A DNA stretch of 64,000 nt from an uncultured Burkholderiales bacterium (GCA_943908475.1 CALTTG010000021.1:1-64000), one strand, 5' to 3'; shown: positions 1-8,578, numbered from the stretch's first letter. Notes: a model not told the origin generated them from the letters alone. Translations and numbers: made by a program.

Positions 1-28
1 GCAAAACCCTGGACCTCTATCAAATTGA

Positions 29-742
29 TTGGTATGGCTGGAGGGGGCAGGTCACTTGGACCGCCAACGCATCGAGGTGCACGCCTATGCGACCCAGCCC
101 CATCACGACGAGGTCACCGAGCGGCTGAAGGCCCATTGCCACCAATGGTGCGAGGCCCATGCCCTGAGCGATCAAGCGCTGGCCGAACGCATTCACCATG
201 ACGCCATTCACGTGTTGATCGACCTGTCTGGGCACACGGCCGGGCACCGACTGCCCGTGTTCGCCTGGAAACCCGCGCCCCTTCAAATCAGCTGGTTGGG
301 CTATCTGGCCAGCACCGGCGTGCCTCAGATCGATCATGTGCTGGCCGATGCGGTGTCGGCCCCGTTGTCGATGCAGGCGGCTTTCACCGAGACCCTGGTG
401 CATTTGCCAGAGAGCAACAATTGCTACACGCCGCCCGAGGGGTGGCAATCATGGGCGGTCACGCCCTCGCCCGCCTTGACCCACGGGCGCACCACGTGGG
501 GGTGTTTCCAGAGTCTGGCGAAAATCAGCGACGCCGCGTTGTGCGCTTGGTCGGAGATTCTGACGGCCGTGCCGGGTTCGCAACTGGTGCTTCAAAACCG
601 GCAGATGGCCGACGAAGCCAATCGCACGTTCTTGCGGGAAAGGCTCGCACAGCACGGCGTGGACCCCGACCGGGTGACGCTGCGCGCGGGGCCAACTAAA
701 ACGCCGCATAACCTGGACACTTCCGACGCGGAAGACGCCTAA
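29..742 (+). pseudogene. O-GlcNAc transferase (SPINDLY/OGT, GT41-like) fragment, truncated at both ends
   Basis: Residues about 9-221 read like the first part of the catalytic region of bacterial SPINDLY/OGT-type glycosyltransferases, which transfer sugar to Ser/Thr of proteins. Recognisable stretches are IEVHAYAT, LIDLSGHTAGHRLPVFAWKP and QISWLGYLASTG. The frame opens at TTG 29 just behind an in-frame TGA (26-28), so it cannot extend left. There is no TPR region and no family N-terminal start. At the other end the similarity stops after VTLRAG, and about 16 unrelated residues follow before TAA. The UDP-binding second half of the fold (TFPYxGGTTT-type motif) is absent in every frame I read to 800. 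I take it as a non-functional gene remnant. A short expressed protein is the alternative, less likely. Confidence 0.7.
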
Positions 743-794
743 CTTGGAGACCTCCCAGGGAGCGCCCCAGAAAAAGCAACACACCCCACCAGAG

Positions 795-815
795 GCCCGC
801 ACTTGCGGGCTTTTT
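795..815 (+). terminator. Rho-independent terminator after the OGT fragment
   Basis: A six-base GC-only stem (gcccgc/gcgggc, 795-800 and 805-810) with a 4-nt loop is followed directly by five T. It is a classical intrinsic terminator for rightward transcription and sits where the intact glycosyltransferase gene would have ended. The ancestral 3' flank therefore seems to be kept although the gene is broken. Confidence 0.8.
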
Positions 816-871
816 CACAACTGAGTATTCCCACCATGGGAACAAATCACAGGAACAGGCCGCACAAAGCA

Positions 872-906
872 AAACGCCGACAAGCGCTAAGTGCTTGTCG
901 GCGTTT
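872..906 (-). terminator. Terminator of tRNA-His
   Basis: A perfect 14-bp inverted repeat (872-885 with 893-906) with a 7-nt loop lies immediately 3' of the tRNA-His gene. On the minus strand the stem ends in a T run (TTTTGCTTTG), as expected for an intrinsic terminator of the tRNA transcript. Confidence 0.75.
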
Positions 907-915
907 ACTATTTGG

Positions 916-992
916 TGGGGTGGCTGATGGGACTCGAACCCACGACAACCAGAATCACAATCTGGGACTCTACCAACTGAGCTACAGCCACC
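916..992 (-). tRNA. tRNA-His (anticodon GUG)
   Basis: On the minus strand the sequence folds as a 77-nt tRNA. The acceptor stem pairs GTGGCTG with CAGCCAC, the D-loop arm contains AGCTCAGTTGGTAGAG, the anticodon loop is TTGTGAT with anticodon GTG, and the T-arm is GGGTTCGAGTCCC. A genomically encoded extra G (-1, position 992) faces discriminator C73, the identity element of histidine tRNA. CCA is encoded at 916-918, and an extra CCA follows by chance. Confidence 0.97.
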
Positions 993-1035
993 GTCGTCGA
1001 AGACTTAGATTATAGACACAAAAATCAGCTCAAAT

Positions 1036-2964
1036 TCATGGGGCGGCTGATTTTTCTGCATCAGACGCTTTCGAGGGCGCCTTGGGGGTGTAGCTCAGCT
1101 TGAATTCACGCTTGAGTGCGGCCAAGTAAGCGGCGGCTTCCGCTTTGGCAAGGTAGGTCGACAACTGGCGACGGGTTTCGCCCTGCTCTTCGGCAGACAT
1201 CACCGTGGGCAGCACTTTGTTGACCTTCACCAGGGCCACACCTTCTTTGCCCAGGTCAACGACCTTCCAGGCCGGCAGGGCTTTTTCTGGCACACGCAGC
1301 GCGGCATCGAGCACCGCAGGGGGCTGGTTGAAGACCAGCCGGCGCGACATTTGAATGGATGCGGGCATTTTCGACAGCTCAGGCGCCTTCTGCCACTCGG
1401 CCATCTTGGCCAGGGCATCGGCCTTGGCGGCTTTGACCGACTCGGCCACGATCCAGCGCGCCTTCACGTCGGCCTGAACCGATTCAAAAGGCGGTTTGGC
1501 TGAGGGGTAGTACTTCACCACACGCGCCGAGACGAGCTTGTTGGGGGCCACCTCAATGGCTTCGGTGTTGCGGCCTTTGGCACGGTTGCCGGCATCAAAC
1601 AGGGCTTGCAGCAGGCGCTGGTTGCCCAGCACGGGGCCTTGATCTTTTGCGCCCGGTTTGCTCAACACCCCATCTGCAGTCTGAATGGGCAGCTTGAGTT
1701 CATCCGACACGCCCTTGAGGGTGTCGGCCTGTTCGTACACGGCATTGGTGAATTTCTCGGCGGCTTCTGCGTACAGGCGCTGAGCCAGCTGTTTGCGGGC
1801 GCTGTCTTCGATGTCGGCGCGAACCGCTTCGAAGGGTTGCGCGGCCCCGCCTCGCACATCGGTCAATTGAATGATGTGGTAGCCGAAGTCAGATTCGACC
1901 AAGCCGCTGATCTCGCCCTTTTTCAAGGCGAAGGTGGCGTCTTCGAAGGGTTTGACCATCGCGCCACGGCCAAAGAAGTCGAGATCGCCGCCGTTTTGGG
2001 CCGAGCCTTCGTCTTCCGAGTTCTTGCGAGCCAGTTCTGCGAACTGTGCGGGCGCGCTGCGAACCTGAGCCAACAGGCCTTCGGCCTTGGTCTTCGCGGC
2101 CTGGCGGTCTGCCGCCGAGGCGCTCGAATCGGCCTTGATCAGGATGTGACTGGCGCGGCGCTCTTCGTCTTTCGTGTAGAGCTTGATGTTCTCTTGGTAA
2201 GACTTGCGCAGTTCTTCCTCAGACACGGTGGCGCGTGCTTTGAGGGCGTCCAGGTCGAGCACCACGTACTGCACATCGGCACGTTCGGGCAGCACAAACA
2301 GGTCGGCGACGGCTGGGTCTGCAAAGTACTTGCGCAGCTGATCGTCGGTCGGGTTCAGGGCCGCGGCATAGTTCTTGGCCTCGAAATTCATCCACTGCAC
2401 ATCGCGAACCTGGAAGAGCGATTCCACGGCCAATTGGTTGACAGTGGCCGGTGCCACGGCCGTGGCCATGACGCCCGATGTCACCTGCCCGAGGGTGACC
2501 TGTTGGCGGATGCGCTCGGCGAACTGCGCCGAGGTGATGCCCTGGGCTTCCAGCAACTTGGTGTTGAGGGTGCCGTCGGGGTTGCGCAAGGGTGCGAAAT
2601 CAGGGGAAGTCGCGAACAGGCGCAGGATGCGTGTGTCCGGCGTGCGGATGCGCTGCTCGTTGGCGGCTGCACCCAGCAGGTAGTCTTCCAGGAGTGCATC
2701 AAGGGCCTGGCGCTTGATGGCGGGCGTGTCCAGCATGGCCACGTCGATCTGCGGATTTTGGGAGCGCGCGCGCTCCACCATGCGGCGGTGCGCCTGATCC
2801 ATCTCGGCCGAGGTGATCTTCTGGCTGCCCAACTTGGCGACCACCTCATCTTCGTTAAGAAACTGCTCGTAGCCTTGCACGCCAAAAATGACGAAGGATG
2901 GGAGGATCAGGATCAGCAGCAGGAGCTGCAGGATGCGCGTGTGCTTGCGAACAAAATCAAACAT
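1036..2964 (-). CDS. ppiD: SurA/PpiD-type peptidyl-prolyl isomerase, membrane-anchored periplasmic chaperone
   Basis: The 642-residue protein has the PpiD layout. A short cytoplasmic N-terminus (MFDFVRKHTR) and one membrane helix (about residues 11-30) come first, then a SurA-like N-terminal chaperone domain. A parvulin PPIC domain spans about 265-366 (ASHILIK, GGDLDFFGRG, FGYHIIQLTD), followed by a long C-terminal periplasmic part. PpiD helps outer-membrane and secreted proteins fold as they leave the Sec translocon. The ATG at 2964 was chosen because MFDFVRKHTRILQ is the family start, although the frame stays open to 3033. It lies downstream of hupB and tRNA-Val, the usual hupB-ppiD order. 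Confidence 0.93.
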   Translation of the reverse strand: MFDFVRKHTRILQLLLLILILPSFVIFGVQGYEQFLNEDEVVAKLGSQKITSAEMDQAHRRMVERARSQNPQIDVAMLDTPAIKRQALDALLEDYLLGAAANEQRIRTPDTRILRLFATSPDFAPLRNPDGTLNTKLLEAQGITSAQFAERIRQQVTLGQVTSGVMATAVAPATVNQLAVESLFQVRDVQWMNFEAKNYAAALNPTDDQLRKYFADPAVADLFVLPERADVQYVVLDLDALKARATVSEEELRKSYQENIKLYTKDEERRASHILIKADSSASAADRQAAKTKAEGLLAQVRSAPAQFAELARKNSEDEGSAQNGGDLDFFGRGAMVKPFEDATFALKKGEISGLVESDFGYHIIQLTDVRGGAAQPFEAVRADIEDSARKQLAQRLYAEAAEKFTNAVYEQADTLKGVSDELKLPIQTADGVLSKPGAKDQGPVLGNQRLLQALFDAGNRAKGRNTEAIEVAPNKLVSARVVKYYPSAKPPFESVQADVKARWIVAESVKAAKADALAKMAEWQKAPELSKMPASIQMSRRLVFNQPPAVLDAALRVPEKALPAWKVVDLGKEGVALVKVNKVLPTVMSAEEQGETRRQLSTYLAKAEAAAYLAALKREFKLSYTPKAPSKASDAEKSAAP

Positions 2965-3031
2965 GACCAGCCTATGGTGACGTGCTGTGCGAACAAAGCG
3001 CCAGCGCCTGTTTTGTGGTGCTTTTGATGGC

Positions 3032-3059
3032 ACAAAGGCGAACTGGAGTTCGCCTTTGT
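3032..3059 (-). terminator. Terminator-like hairpin between tRNA-Val and ppiD
   Basis: A perfect 13-bp inverted repeat (3032-3044 and 3047-3059) with a 2-nt loop lies 3' of tRNA-Val. On the minus strand its last bases are CCTTTGTG, so the T run is short. It may end or attenuate the hupB/tRNA-Val transcript before ppiD. Confidence 0.55.
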
Positions 3060-3072
3060 CGGTGTCGGGTTG

Positions 3073-3148
3073 TGGTGGGTGCTGAGGGGCTCGAACCCCC
3101 GACCTACGCCTTGTAAGGGCGCCGCTCTACCAACTGAGCTAAGCACCC
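3073..3148 (-). tRNA. tRNA-Val (anticodon UAC)
   Basis: The minus strand gives a 76-nt tRNA. The acceptor GGGTGCT pairs with AGCACCC, followed by discriminator A and encoded CCA (3073-3075). The D arm is AGCTCAGTTGGTAGAG, the anticodon stem GCGCC/GGCGT surrounds loop CTTACAA (anticodon TAC), and the T arm is GGGGGTTCGAGCCCC. It lies 22 nt after the hupB stop codon and is probably cotranscribed with it. Confidence 0.97.
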
Positions 3149-3170
3149 GATCACGGACGTGGAGTGTAGT

Positions 3171-3443
3171 TCAGTTCAAGGCATCTTTCAGGGCCTTGCC
3201 GGGGCGAAACTTCGGGATGCGAGCCTTCTTGATGTTGATTTCGACCCCAGTGCGTGGGTTGCGGCCCGTGCGCGCCGGGCGTGTGGTCACGGCGAACGTG
3301 CCGAATCCGACCAACGACACGGCCTCGCCTTTTTTGAGCGTGCTTTCCACCCCGCCGATGACGGCGTCAAGCGCACGCCCCGCCGCCGCCTTGGAAATGT
3401 CGGCCTGCTTGGCAATGTGCTCGATCAACTCTGCCTTGTTCAC
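3171..3443 (-). CDS. hupB: HU-family DNA-binding protein
   Basis: The 90-residue protein is a full-length HU beta-type nucleoid protein that bends DNA non-specifically as a dimer. It starts MNKAELIEHIAKQ and carries the HU signature GFGTFAVTTRPARTGRNPRTG (split here: GFGTF, RPARTGRNP, TG) and the C-terminal FRPGKALKDALN. The start is GTG 3443 with a purine-rich AGAGGGG Shine-Dalgarno just upstream. The open frame reaches 3560, but nothing there resembles HU. Its position upstream of tRNA-Val and ppiD agrees with the conserved lon-hupB-ppiD order; lon is not in the window. Confidence 0.95.
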   Translation of the reverse strand: MNKAELIEHIAKQADISKAAAGRALDAVIGGVESTLKKGEAVSLVGFGTFAVTTRPARTGRNPRTGVEINIKKARIPKFRPGKALKDALN

Positions 3444-3581
3444 GGACTGCCCCTCTGACAACAACTGAATGCCTTTGAAATTGATTCTAGGTGCAAACAA
3501 TTCCGGGCGCGTCGTCCACCAAGGCCGTGGATGCACCGTTGACAGTTCAACATCGCGCATGCTTGCGCGCGGTTTACGGCG

Positions 3582-4160
3582 TCAACGTGCCTTGGCCACG
3601 ATGTCCGGGATCGACTTCTTGAGGTAGTAGGCCATGGACCAGATGGTCAGGCCGCACGAGATGTAGATCAACCACGTGCCGGCCTCACGGGTGCTGGCCC
3701 AGTGGAGGGGCCCGGCCTGCACGGGGCCGTCGTAGAGCAGCAACACAATGGCCGCCATTTGTGAGGCGGTCTTGAGTTTGCCGAGCATGTGGACGGCCAC
3801 GCTTTTGGAGGCGCCGATTTGGGCCATCCATTCGCGCAGGGCGGAAATGGCGATTTCGCGTCCGATGATGATCAGGGCGACCACCGCCGACACCCGGCTG
3901 AGCTCCAGCAGGATCAGCAGCGAGGCACACACCAGAAACTTGTCGGCCACAGGGTCAAGGAAGGCGCCGAACGATGATGTTTGCTTCAGGCGCCGAGCCA
4001 GCCAGCCGTCAAGCCAGTCGGTCAGGGCCACCACCACAAACAGCACGCTGGCCGCGAGGTTCACCTCGGCTGGGGGCCAAGGCAGGTAAAACAGACCGAC
4101 GATCAGTGGGATCGCCACGATGCGGGCCCAGGTGAACAGGGTGGGCAGATTCCAGAACAT
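3582..4160 (-). CDS. pgsA: CDP-diacylglycerol-glycerol-3-phosphate 3-phosphatidyltransferase
   Basis: PgsA makes phosphatidylglycerophosphate from CDP-diacylglycerol and glycerol-3-phosphate, the committed step to phosphatidylglycerol and cardiolipin. The 192-residue integral membrane protein shows the full CDP-alcohol phosphatidyltransferase signature at residues 51-73: D51-G-x2-A-R-x8-G65-x3-D69-x3-D73. About five hydrophobic segments are visible. The ATG at 4160 (MFWNLPTLFTWAR) is the usual start; the 15 residues upstream in frame are polar and low-complexity. It follows the uvrC/lipoprotein pair on the same strand, reminiscent of the common uvrC-pgsA neighbourhood. Confidence 0.95.
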   Translation of the reverse strand: MFWNLPTLFTWARIVAIPLIVGLFYLPWPPAEVNLAASVLFVVVALTDWLDGWLARRLKQTSSFGAFLDPVADKFLVCASLLILLELSRVSAVVALIIIGREIAISALREWMAQIGASKSVAVHMLGKLKTASQMAAIVLLLYDGPVQAGPLHWASTREAGTWLIYISCGLTIWSMAYYLKKSIPDIVAKAR

Positions 4161-4220
4161 GCGGCGATTGTGCCTGTGTTGCGTGCGTGTGTGGGCAGAC
4201 TTCATCGGCCAAGCCGATGC

Positions 4221-4742
4221 TCAGCGACGATCCAGGGTCATGGGTTTGAACCGCCGGTCGTCGTTGAAGAGGAAGGTCTCGTTGAACTTCCAGGGTTTGG
4301 GCAAGCCCGAGACATCGCCGAACGGCGCGGCGCGGCGAATGGCCTGCTTGGCGATCTCCACCGTGTCGCGCGCCTGTTTGGGGTATCGCATGACGTCCAG
4401 CGATTTGATGGACCCATCGGCGTTGAGTTCGACCGTGATCACGGGCACGGCCAGCAAGATGTCTTGAGGGCGACCGGTGTGGGTGATGTGGGGGTTGGCG
4501 GCCACCAGTCGGTGCGCAGCTTGTCGCCTCACTTCCTCCCAGTTCCGAGAGCGGCTCGGCGGCGCCAGTCGCACCTCGGAGGAGGCCGCCTTGTCGCTTC
4601 CCGGACGTGTGGTTTTGCTGGCCGTCGAGGGCGCAGCGGTGGGTGCTGGAGACGCCGGCTCTGAGCCAGATGGCAGAAGGCTGCACGCTTGAAGGCAGCA
4701 CAACATGGCCAGCCCAATGACCCGCTTTTCAACGCAACGCAC
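4221..4742 (-). CDS. Small lipoprotein with TonB-C-like C-terminal domain
   Basis: This 173-residue protein has a lipoprotein signal: basic n-region (EKR), hydrophobic core, and lipobox LQAC with Cys20 as the likely acylated residue. A Ser/Pro/Ala/Thr-rich linker follows (about 21-65). The C-terminal 90 residues resemble a TonB C-terminal (energy-transducer-like) fold: ITVELNADGSIKSLDV, then AIRRAAPFG and a final W-x-F-x-E-TFLF strand. No TonB membrane anchor is present, so partner binding rather than energy transduction is the sensible guess. The GTG start at 4742 is needed to give a complete signal peptide. It overlaps the uvrC 3' end by 14 nt, implying translational coupling. Exact function unknown. 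Confidence 0.75.
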   Translation of the reverse strand: MRCVEKRVIGLAMLCCLQACSLLPSGSEPASPAPTAAPSTASKTTRPGSDKAASSEVRLAPPSRSRNWEEVRRQAAHRLVAANPHITHTGRPQDILLAVPVITVELNADGSIKSLDVMRYPKQARDTVEIAKQAIRRAAPFGDVSGLPKPWKFNETFLFNDDRRFKPMTLDRR

Positions 4743-6681
4743 GGTAGATCTCCTCTGCCAGTTCCTTGGAAATGCCATCGACGCCGGCCAGGTCGTCAAC
4801 GCTGGCGTTGGCCACCCCCCGAACCCCGCCGAAGCGTTGCAGGAGTTTCGCACGGCGTTTGGGACCAACACCGGGGATCTCCTCCAGCTTGCTGCCCCCG
4901 GTCCGGATGCTGGCGCGTTTGGCGCGCATGCCCGTGATGGCAAACCGGTGCGCTTCGTCTCGAATTTGGGCCACCAGCATCAACGCGGCTGAAGTAGGTG
5001 CCAAGGCGAGCTTGGGGCGTCCGTCGGCAAACACCAATTCCTCCAGGCCCACTTTGCGGCCCTCGCCCTTCTCCACCCCCACCAACAGATCCAGGCTGAG
5101 GCCCAGGCTTTCGAACACGTCGCGTGCCATGGAGATCTGGCCTTTGCCGCCGTCCACGAGCACCAAGTGAGGCATGCGCTCGAGCTTGCCGCTGCCGTAG
5201 CGCTTGAGCAGCACTTGTTTCATGGCGGCGTAATCGTCGCCGGGGGTGATGTCGGTGATGTTGTAGCGACGGTATTGCGAGGGTTGCATCTTGTGCGCCT
5301 CAAAGACGACGCAAGACGCCTGTGTGGCCTCTCCGGCCGTGTGGCTGATGTCGAAGCATTCGATGCGCAGGGCCGAGATGGGGTCGCCTTCGCCTTGTTC
5401 GGGGTCCAGGGCCAAGTCCAAGGCGTCGACCAGCGCACGGGTGCGAGCCTGCTGAGAGCCTTCCTCGCCCAGCAGGCGACTCAGCGACAATTCGGCGCCT
5501 TTGATGGCCATGTCCAGCCAGTGGCGCCGTTGCTCACGGGGTTGGTGCACCACGATGATCTTGCGCCCTGCTTGTTGGCCCAAGGCATCGACCAGTGCAG
5601 GGTCCACGGGGTGACTGAGGATGAGCAAGCTTGGCGCACCGCCCTCCAGGTAGTGCTGGGCCAGGAAAGCTTCCAACACGTTGACCTCAATGGCATCGGT
5701 GCGTTCCGCGACATCGGTGGCTGAACCTTCGTCATCGGGCAGCGCGACATGGTCTTGCACATGGACTGGGAAATGAGCGCGGTCACCCAGGTGGCGACCA
5801 CCCCGCACCATGGCCAGGTTCACGCACGCCCGACCACCTTGCACCTTCACGGCCAAGATGTCGACGTCTTTTTCCTGGGTGGTGTCCATGGACTGCTGAT
5901 GCAAGACTTTGGACAGCGCCTGAATCTGGTTGCGCACCTCGGCGGCTTTTTCGTAGGCCATCACCTCGGCGAAGCCCATCATCTGTTCTTGCAGAGAGGC
6001 GAGCACGGCCTCTTGCTCGCCCAGCAGGAAGCGTTCGGCCTGGCCCACATCGCGGCGGTAGTCGTCGGGGGCGATGAAGCCCACGCAAGGGCCGCTGCAG
6101 CGCTTGATCTGGTAGAGCAGGCAGGGCCGAGTGCGGTGGTTGTAGACCGCATCTTCACAGGTGCGCAGCAGAAACACTTTCTGCAGCAACTGAATGGTTT
6201 CCTTCACTGCCCAAGCGTTCGGGTAGGGGCCAAAGTAGCGGTGCTTTTTGTCGACCGCGCCACGGTAGTAGGACAGGCGCGGGAATTCGTGTGATGCGAT
6301 CTTGAGGTAGGGGTAGCTCTTGTCGTCGCGAAACAGGATGTTGAACCGCGGATTGAGCGTCTTGATGAGGTTGTTTTCCAGCAGCAAGGCCTCGGCCTCG
6401 CTGCGCACCACGGTGGTTTCCATGCGCTCGATGCGCGACACCATGTGCCCGATGCGCGAGCCGCCGTGGTTCTTGTGGAAGTAACTGGACACCCGCTTTT
6501 TGAGGTCGCGGGCCTTGCCCACGTACAGCACGTCACCGTTCGCGTCGAAATAGCGATACACCCCTGGCAGCCCCGGCAAGGCGGCCACTTCAAGCAACAG
6601 CTTTTGCCACACCGCATCTCGGGCGCTGGCGCTTTCAGGGGGGGGCGGCACGGGGGCCTGGGGGTCAACAGCCTCGGTCAT
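4729..6681 (-). CDS. uvrC: Excinuclease ABC subunit C
   Basis: UvrC makes both incisions flanking a DNA lesion after UvrAB damage recognition. The 650-residue protein has all expected parts. The GIY-YIG nuclease lies at about 38-110 (GVYRYF, VLYVGKARDLKKR). The UvrB-binding UVR motif around 215-250 contains YEKAAEVRNQI. The central RNase H-like second nuclease carries ECFDISH and LVDGGKGQ. A C-terminal double helix-hairpin-helix (about 590-650, IPGVGPKRRAKLL and GVDGISKELAEEI) completes it. A Pro-rich N-terminal stretch of about 20 residues precedes the nuclease. The ATG at 6681 was chosen. It is divergent from earP with only 23 nt between starts, so the two promoters must overlap or lie within the genes. 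Confidence 0.97.
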   Translation of the reverse strand: MTEAVDPQAPVPPPPESASARDAVWQKLLLEVAALPGLPGVYRYFDANGDVLYVGKARDLKKRVSSYFHKNHGGSRIGHMVSRIERMETTVVRSEAEALLLENNLIKTLNPRFNILFRDDKSYPYLKIASHEFPRLSYYRGAVDKKHRYFGPYPNAWAVKETIQLLQKVFLLRTCEDAVYNHRTRPCLLYQIKRCSGPCVGFIAPDDYRRDVGQAERFLLGEQEAVLASLQEQMMGFAEVMAYEKAAEVRNQIQALSKVLHQQSMDTTQEKDVDILAVKVQGGRACVNLAMVRGGRHLGDRAHFPVHVQDHVALPDDEGSATDVAERTDAIEVNVLEAFLAQHYLEGGAPSLLILSHPVDPALVDALGQQAGRKIIVVHQPREQRRHWLDMAIKGAELSLSRLLGEEGSQQARTRALVDALDLALDPEQGEGDPISALRIECFDISHTAGEATQASCVVFEAHKMQPSQYRRYNITDITPGDDYAAMKQVLLKRYGSGKLERMPHLVLVDGGKGQISMARDVFESLGLSLDLLVGVEKGEGRKVGLEELVFADGRPKLALAPTSAALMLVAQIRDEAHRFAITGMRAKRASIRTGGSKLEEIPGVGPKRRAKLLQRFGGVRGVANASVDDLAGVDGISKELAEEIYRALR

Positions 6682-6704
6682 GGCCGCGAGGATAATCCAC
6701 CGCC

Positions 6705-7856
6705 ATGCGCTGGGACATTTTTTGCAAGGTCATCGACAATTTTGGCGACATCGGCGTGTGCTGGCGCTTGTGTCGCGATCTGGCCCATCGGGGGCACACC
6801 GTGCGCCTGTGGGTGGACGATGCCCGTGCGTTGGCCTGGATGGCGCCCGAGGTGGAGGCCGACGGCACAGGACATCCGGGGGTGACGGTCCTGGCCTGGC
6901 AGACGCCCGTGAATCTACCGACCGACCTCTCGCCGGGCGATGTGGTGGTCGAGGCTTTTGGCTGCGATGTGCCAGACGCCTTCGTGGCGCGGATGCAGCG
7001 CCCTGCCCCGCCGGCCTGGATCAACCTGGAATATCTGAGCGCCGAAGCGTATGTGGAGCGCAGCCATGGCCTGGTCTCCCCGGTCTGGCAGGGGCCGGGT
7101 GCGGGACTTCGAAAGCGATTCTTCTACCCGGGGTTCACGCTTCGAACGGGCGGGCTCTTGCGCGAACCCGATGTGCTGGATCAGGCTCGGCAACTGGGCC
7201 AGCGGCCGGCCCTTCGTGGGCGCACCTTGGAGGCCTTGCTGGGCGTTCCGGCGCCAACCGAGGCACGGTGGGTGAGCTGCTTTTGCTACGACCATGCCGT
7301 GTTGCACCCGCTGCTGGAGGCCTGGAGCGCCTCCTCGGTGTGCACCCAGCTGGTGTTGACGCCGGGGGCCGCCGCCGATTTGGGGCAGGCTTGGGCCAAG
7401 ACCCCGCTGGGGCAAGCCGCTTTGAACGATGGGCGTGTGCGCCTGATCACCTTGGCGTCCCCGCTGTCCCAACCCGATTACGACCGGCTGTTGGCGTGCT
7501 GCGATCTCAACATCGTTCGGGGCGAAGACTCGGCTTTGAGGGCCCTGTGGGCCCAGCGCCCCCACCTGTGGCACATCTACCGTCAGGACGACGGCGTTCA
7601 CATCGGCAAGCTTCAGGCGTTCATGGACCACTGGATGTCGGCCTGGCCTGCTGCGCTTCGACAGGCGGCACAAACCCTTTGGCTGGGCTTCAACGGTGCG
7701 GCGCCCCCCGATGCGCTGCGCGATGCCATGCGCACTCTCTGGGACGATCCGGCCTGGACGGCCTGGGGCGACATGACCGCGGAAAGCGTGGCAACGCAAT
7801 GTCGGCAAGACGACCTGAGCACTCGGCTGCTGGAATTTGTGAAATCTCCGGGGTAA
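6705..7856 (+). CDS. earP: EF-P arginine 32 rhamnosyltransferase
   Basis: EarP transfers rhamnose from dTDP-rhamnose to Arg32 of elongation factor P, activating it for rescue of ribosomes stalled at polyproline. The 383-residue protein begins MRWDIFCKVIDNFGDIGV, where D11 and D15 match the two catalytically important N-terminal Asp of the family. It keeps WINLEYLSAE, the KRFFYPGF segment and the C-terminal donor-binding IVRGEDSALRALWA motif. It lies directly upstream of efp (76 nt gap), the diagnostic arrangement in beta- and some gammaproteobacteria. It explains why this EF-P carries Arg rather than Lys at the tip. Confidence 0.96.
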   Translation: MRWDIFCKVIDNFGDIGVCWRLCRDLAHRGHTVRLWVDDARALAWMAPEVEADGTGHPGVTVLAWQTPVNLPTDLSPGDVVVEAFGCDVPDAFVARMQRPAPPAWINLEYLSAEAYVERSHGLVSPVWQGPGAGLRKRFFYPGFTLRTGGLLREPDVLDQARQLGQRPALRGRTLEALLGVPAPTEARWVSCFCYDHAVLHPLLEAWSASSVCTQLVLTPGAAADLGQAWAKTPLGQAALNDGRVRLITLASPLSQPDYDRLLACCDLNIVRGEDSALRALWAQRPHLWHIYRQDDGVHIGKLQAFMDHWMSAWPAALRQAAQTLWLGFNGAAPPDALRDAMRTLWDDPAWTAWGDMTAESVATQCRQDDLSTRLLEFVKSPG

Positions 7857-7932
7857 AATCTTGGGTTTTGCGGCTCGCGCGCCGCACGCACAGAATTCAT
7901 TCAACGGTTTTTTCTATTCGGGAACTCGACCC

Positions 7933-8487
7933 ATGAAACTCGCACAAGAAATCCGCGCCGGCAACGTGATCATGCAGGGCAAGGACCCGATGGTGGTGCT
8001 GAAGACGGAATACAGCCGTGGCGGCCGCGGTGCTGCCACCGTCCGCATGAAGATGAAGAACCTGCTGAACGGCGCAGGCGCTGAAGTCGTCTTCAAGGCC
8101 GACGACAAGATGGACCAGATCATTCTGGACAAGAAGGAGTGCACCTACTCCTACTTCGCCGACCCGATGTACGCGTTCATGGACGCCGAGTACAACCAGT
8201 TTGAGGTGGAAGCCGAGAACATGGGCGACGCCGTGTCCTACCTGCAAGACGGCATGGAAGTGGAAGTCGTGTTCTACGACGGCAAGGCCATCTCGGTGGA
8301 ACTGCCCACCACCGTGGTTCGTGAAATCGAAACCGAACCCGGCGTCAAGGGTGACACCTCCGGCAAGGTCATGAAGCCCGCCCGCATCGTTGGCACCGGC
8401 TTTGAAATCTCGGTTCCCTTGTTCGTTGAAAACGGCGACAAGATCGAAATCGACACCCGCACCCACGAGTACAAGAAGCGCGTCTGA
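7933..8487 (+). CDS. efp: Elongation factor P (Arg32 type)
   Basis: The 184-residue EF-P binds between the ribosomal P and E sites and stimulates peptide bonds in polyproline stretches. All three beta-barrel domains are present (KOW-like N-terminus to residue about 65, then two OB domains ending HEYKKRV). Counting from ATG 7933, the loop tip SRGGRGAA places Arg at position 32, the residue modified by the adjacent earP product. The ATG follows an untranslated segment; the frame upstream to 7861 does not resemble EF-P. A strong terminator follows at 8537-8559. Confidence 0.97.
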   Translation: MKLAQEIRAGNVIMQGKDPMVVLKTEYSRGGRGAATVRMKMKNLLNGAGAEVVFKADDKMDQIILDKKECTYSYFADPMYAFMDAEYNQFEVEAENMGDAVSYLQDGMEVEVVFYDGKAISVELPTTVVREIETEPGVKGDTSGKVMKPARIVGTGFEISVPLFVENGDKIEIDTRTHEYKKRV

Positions 8488-8536
8488 GGCTCGCTTCTGT
8501 GTGGGTCAGCACGACACCGTGCTGACCACCGACATC

Positions 8537-8559
8537 AGGCACCTCCGGGTGCCTTTTTT
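8537..8559 (+). terminator. Terminator after efp
   Basis: A seven-base stem (aggcacc 8537-8543, ggtgcct 8548-8554) with a 4-nt loop is followed by a run of T to 8559. It ends the earP-efp transcript just before the convergent dusA gene. Confidence 0.85.
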
Positions 8560-8578
8560 CATGGGCGCTTCAGGCAGT

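Noticed and set aside
803..1015. 70-codon open frame on the plus strand ending SHRRRRLRL
   Set aside because: It is the antisense reading of tRNA-His (VADGTRTHDNQ...), a well-known type of false gene.
1606..3027. 473-codon open frame on the plus strand
   Set aside because: It is a high-GC shadow of ppiD on the other strand, without recognisable domains or Shine-Dalgarno.
3070..3468. Open frame of 132 codons on the plus strand starting MWWVLRGSNPRPT
   Set aside because: It begins as the antisense of tRNA-Val and then runs antisense through hupB.
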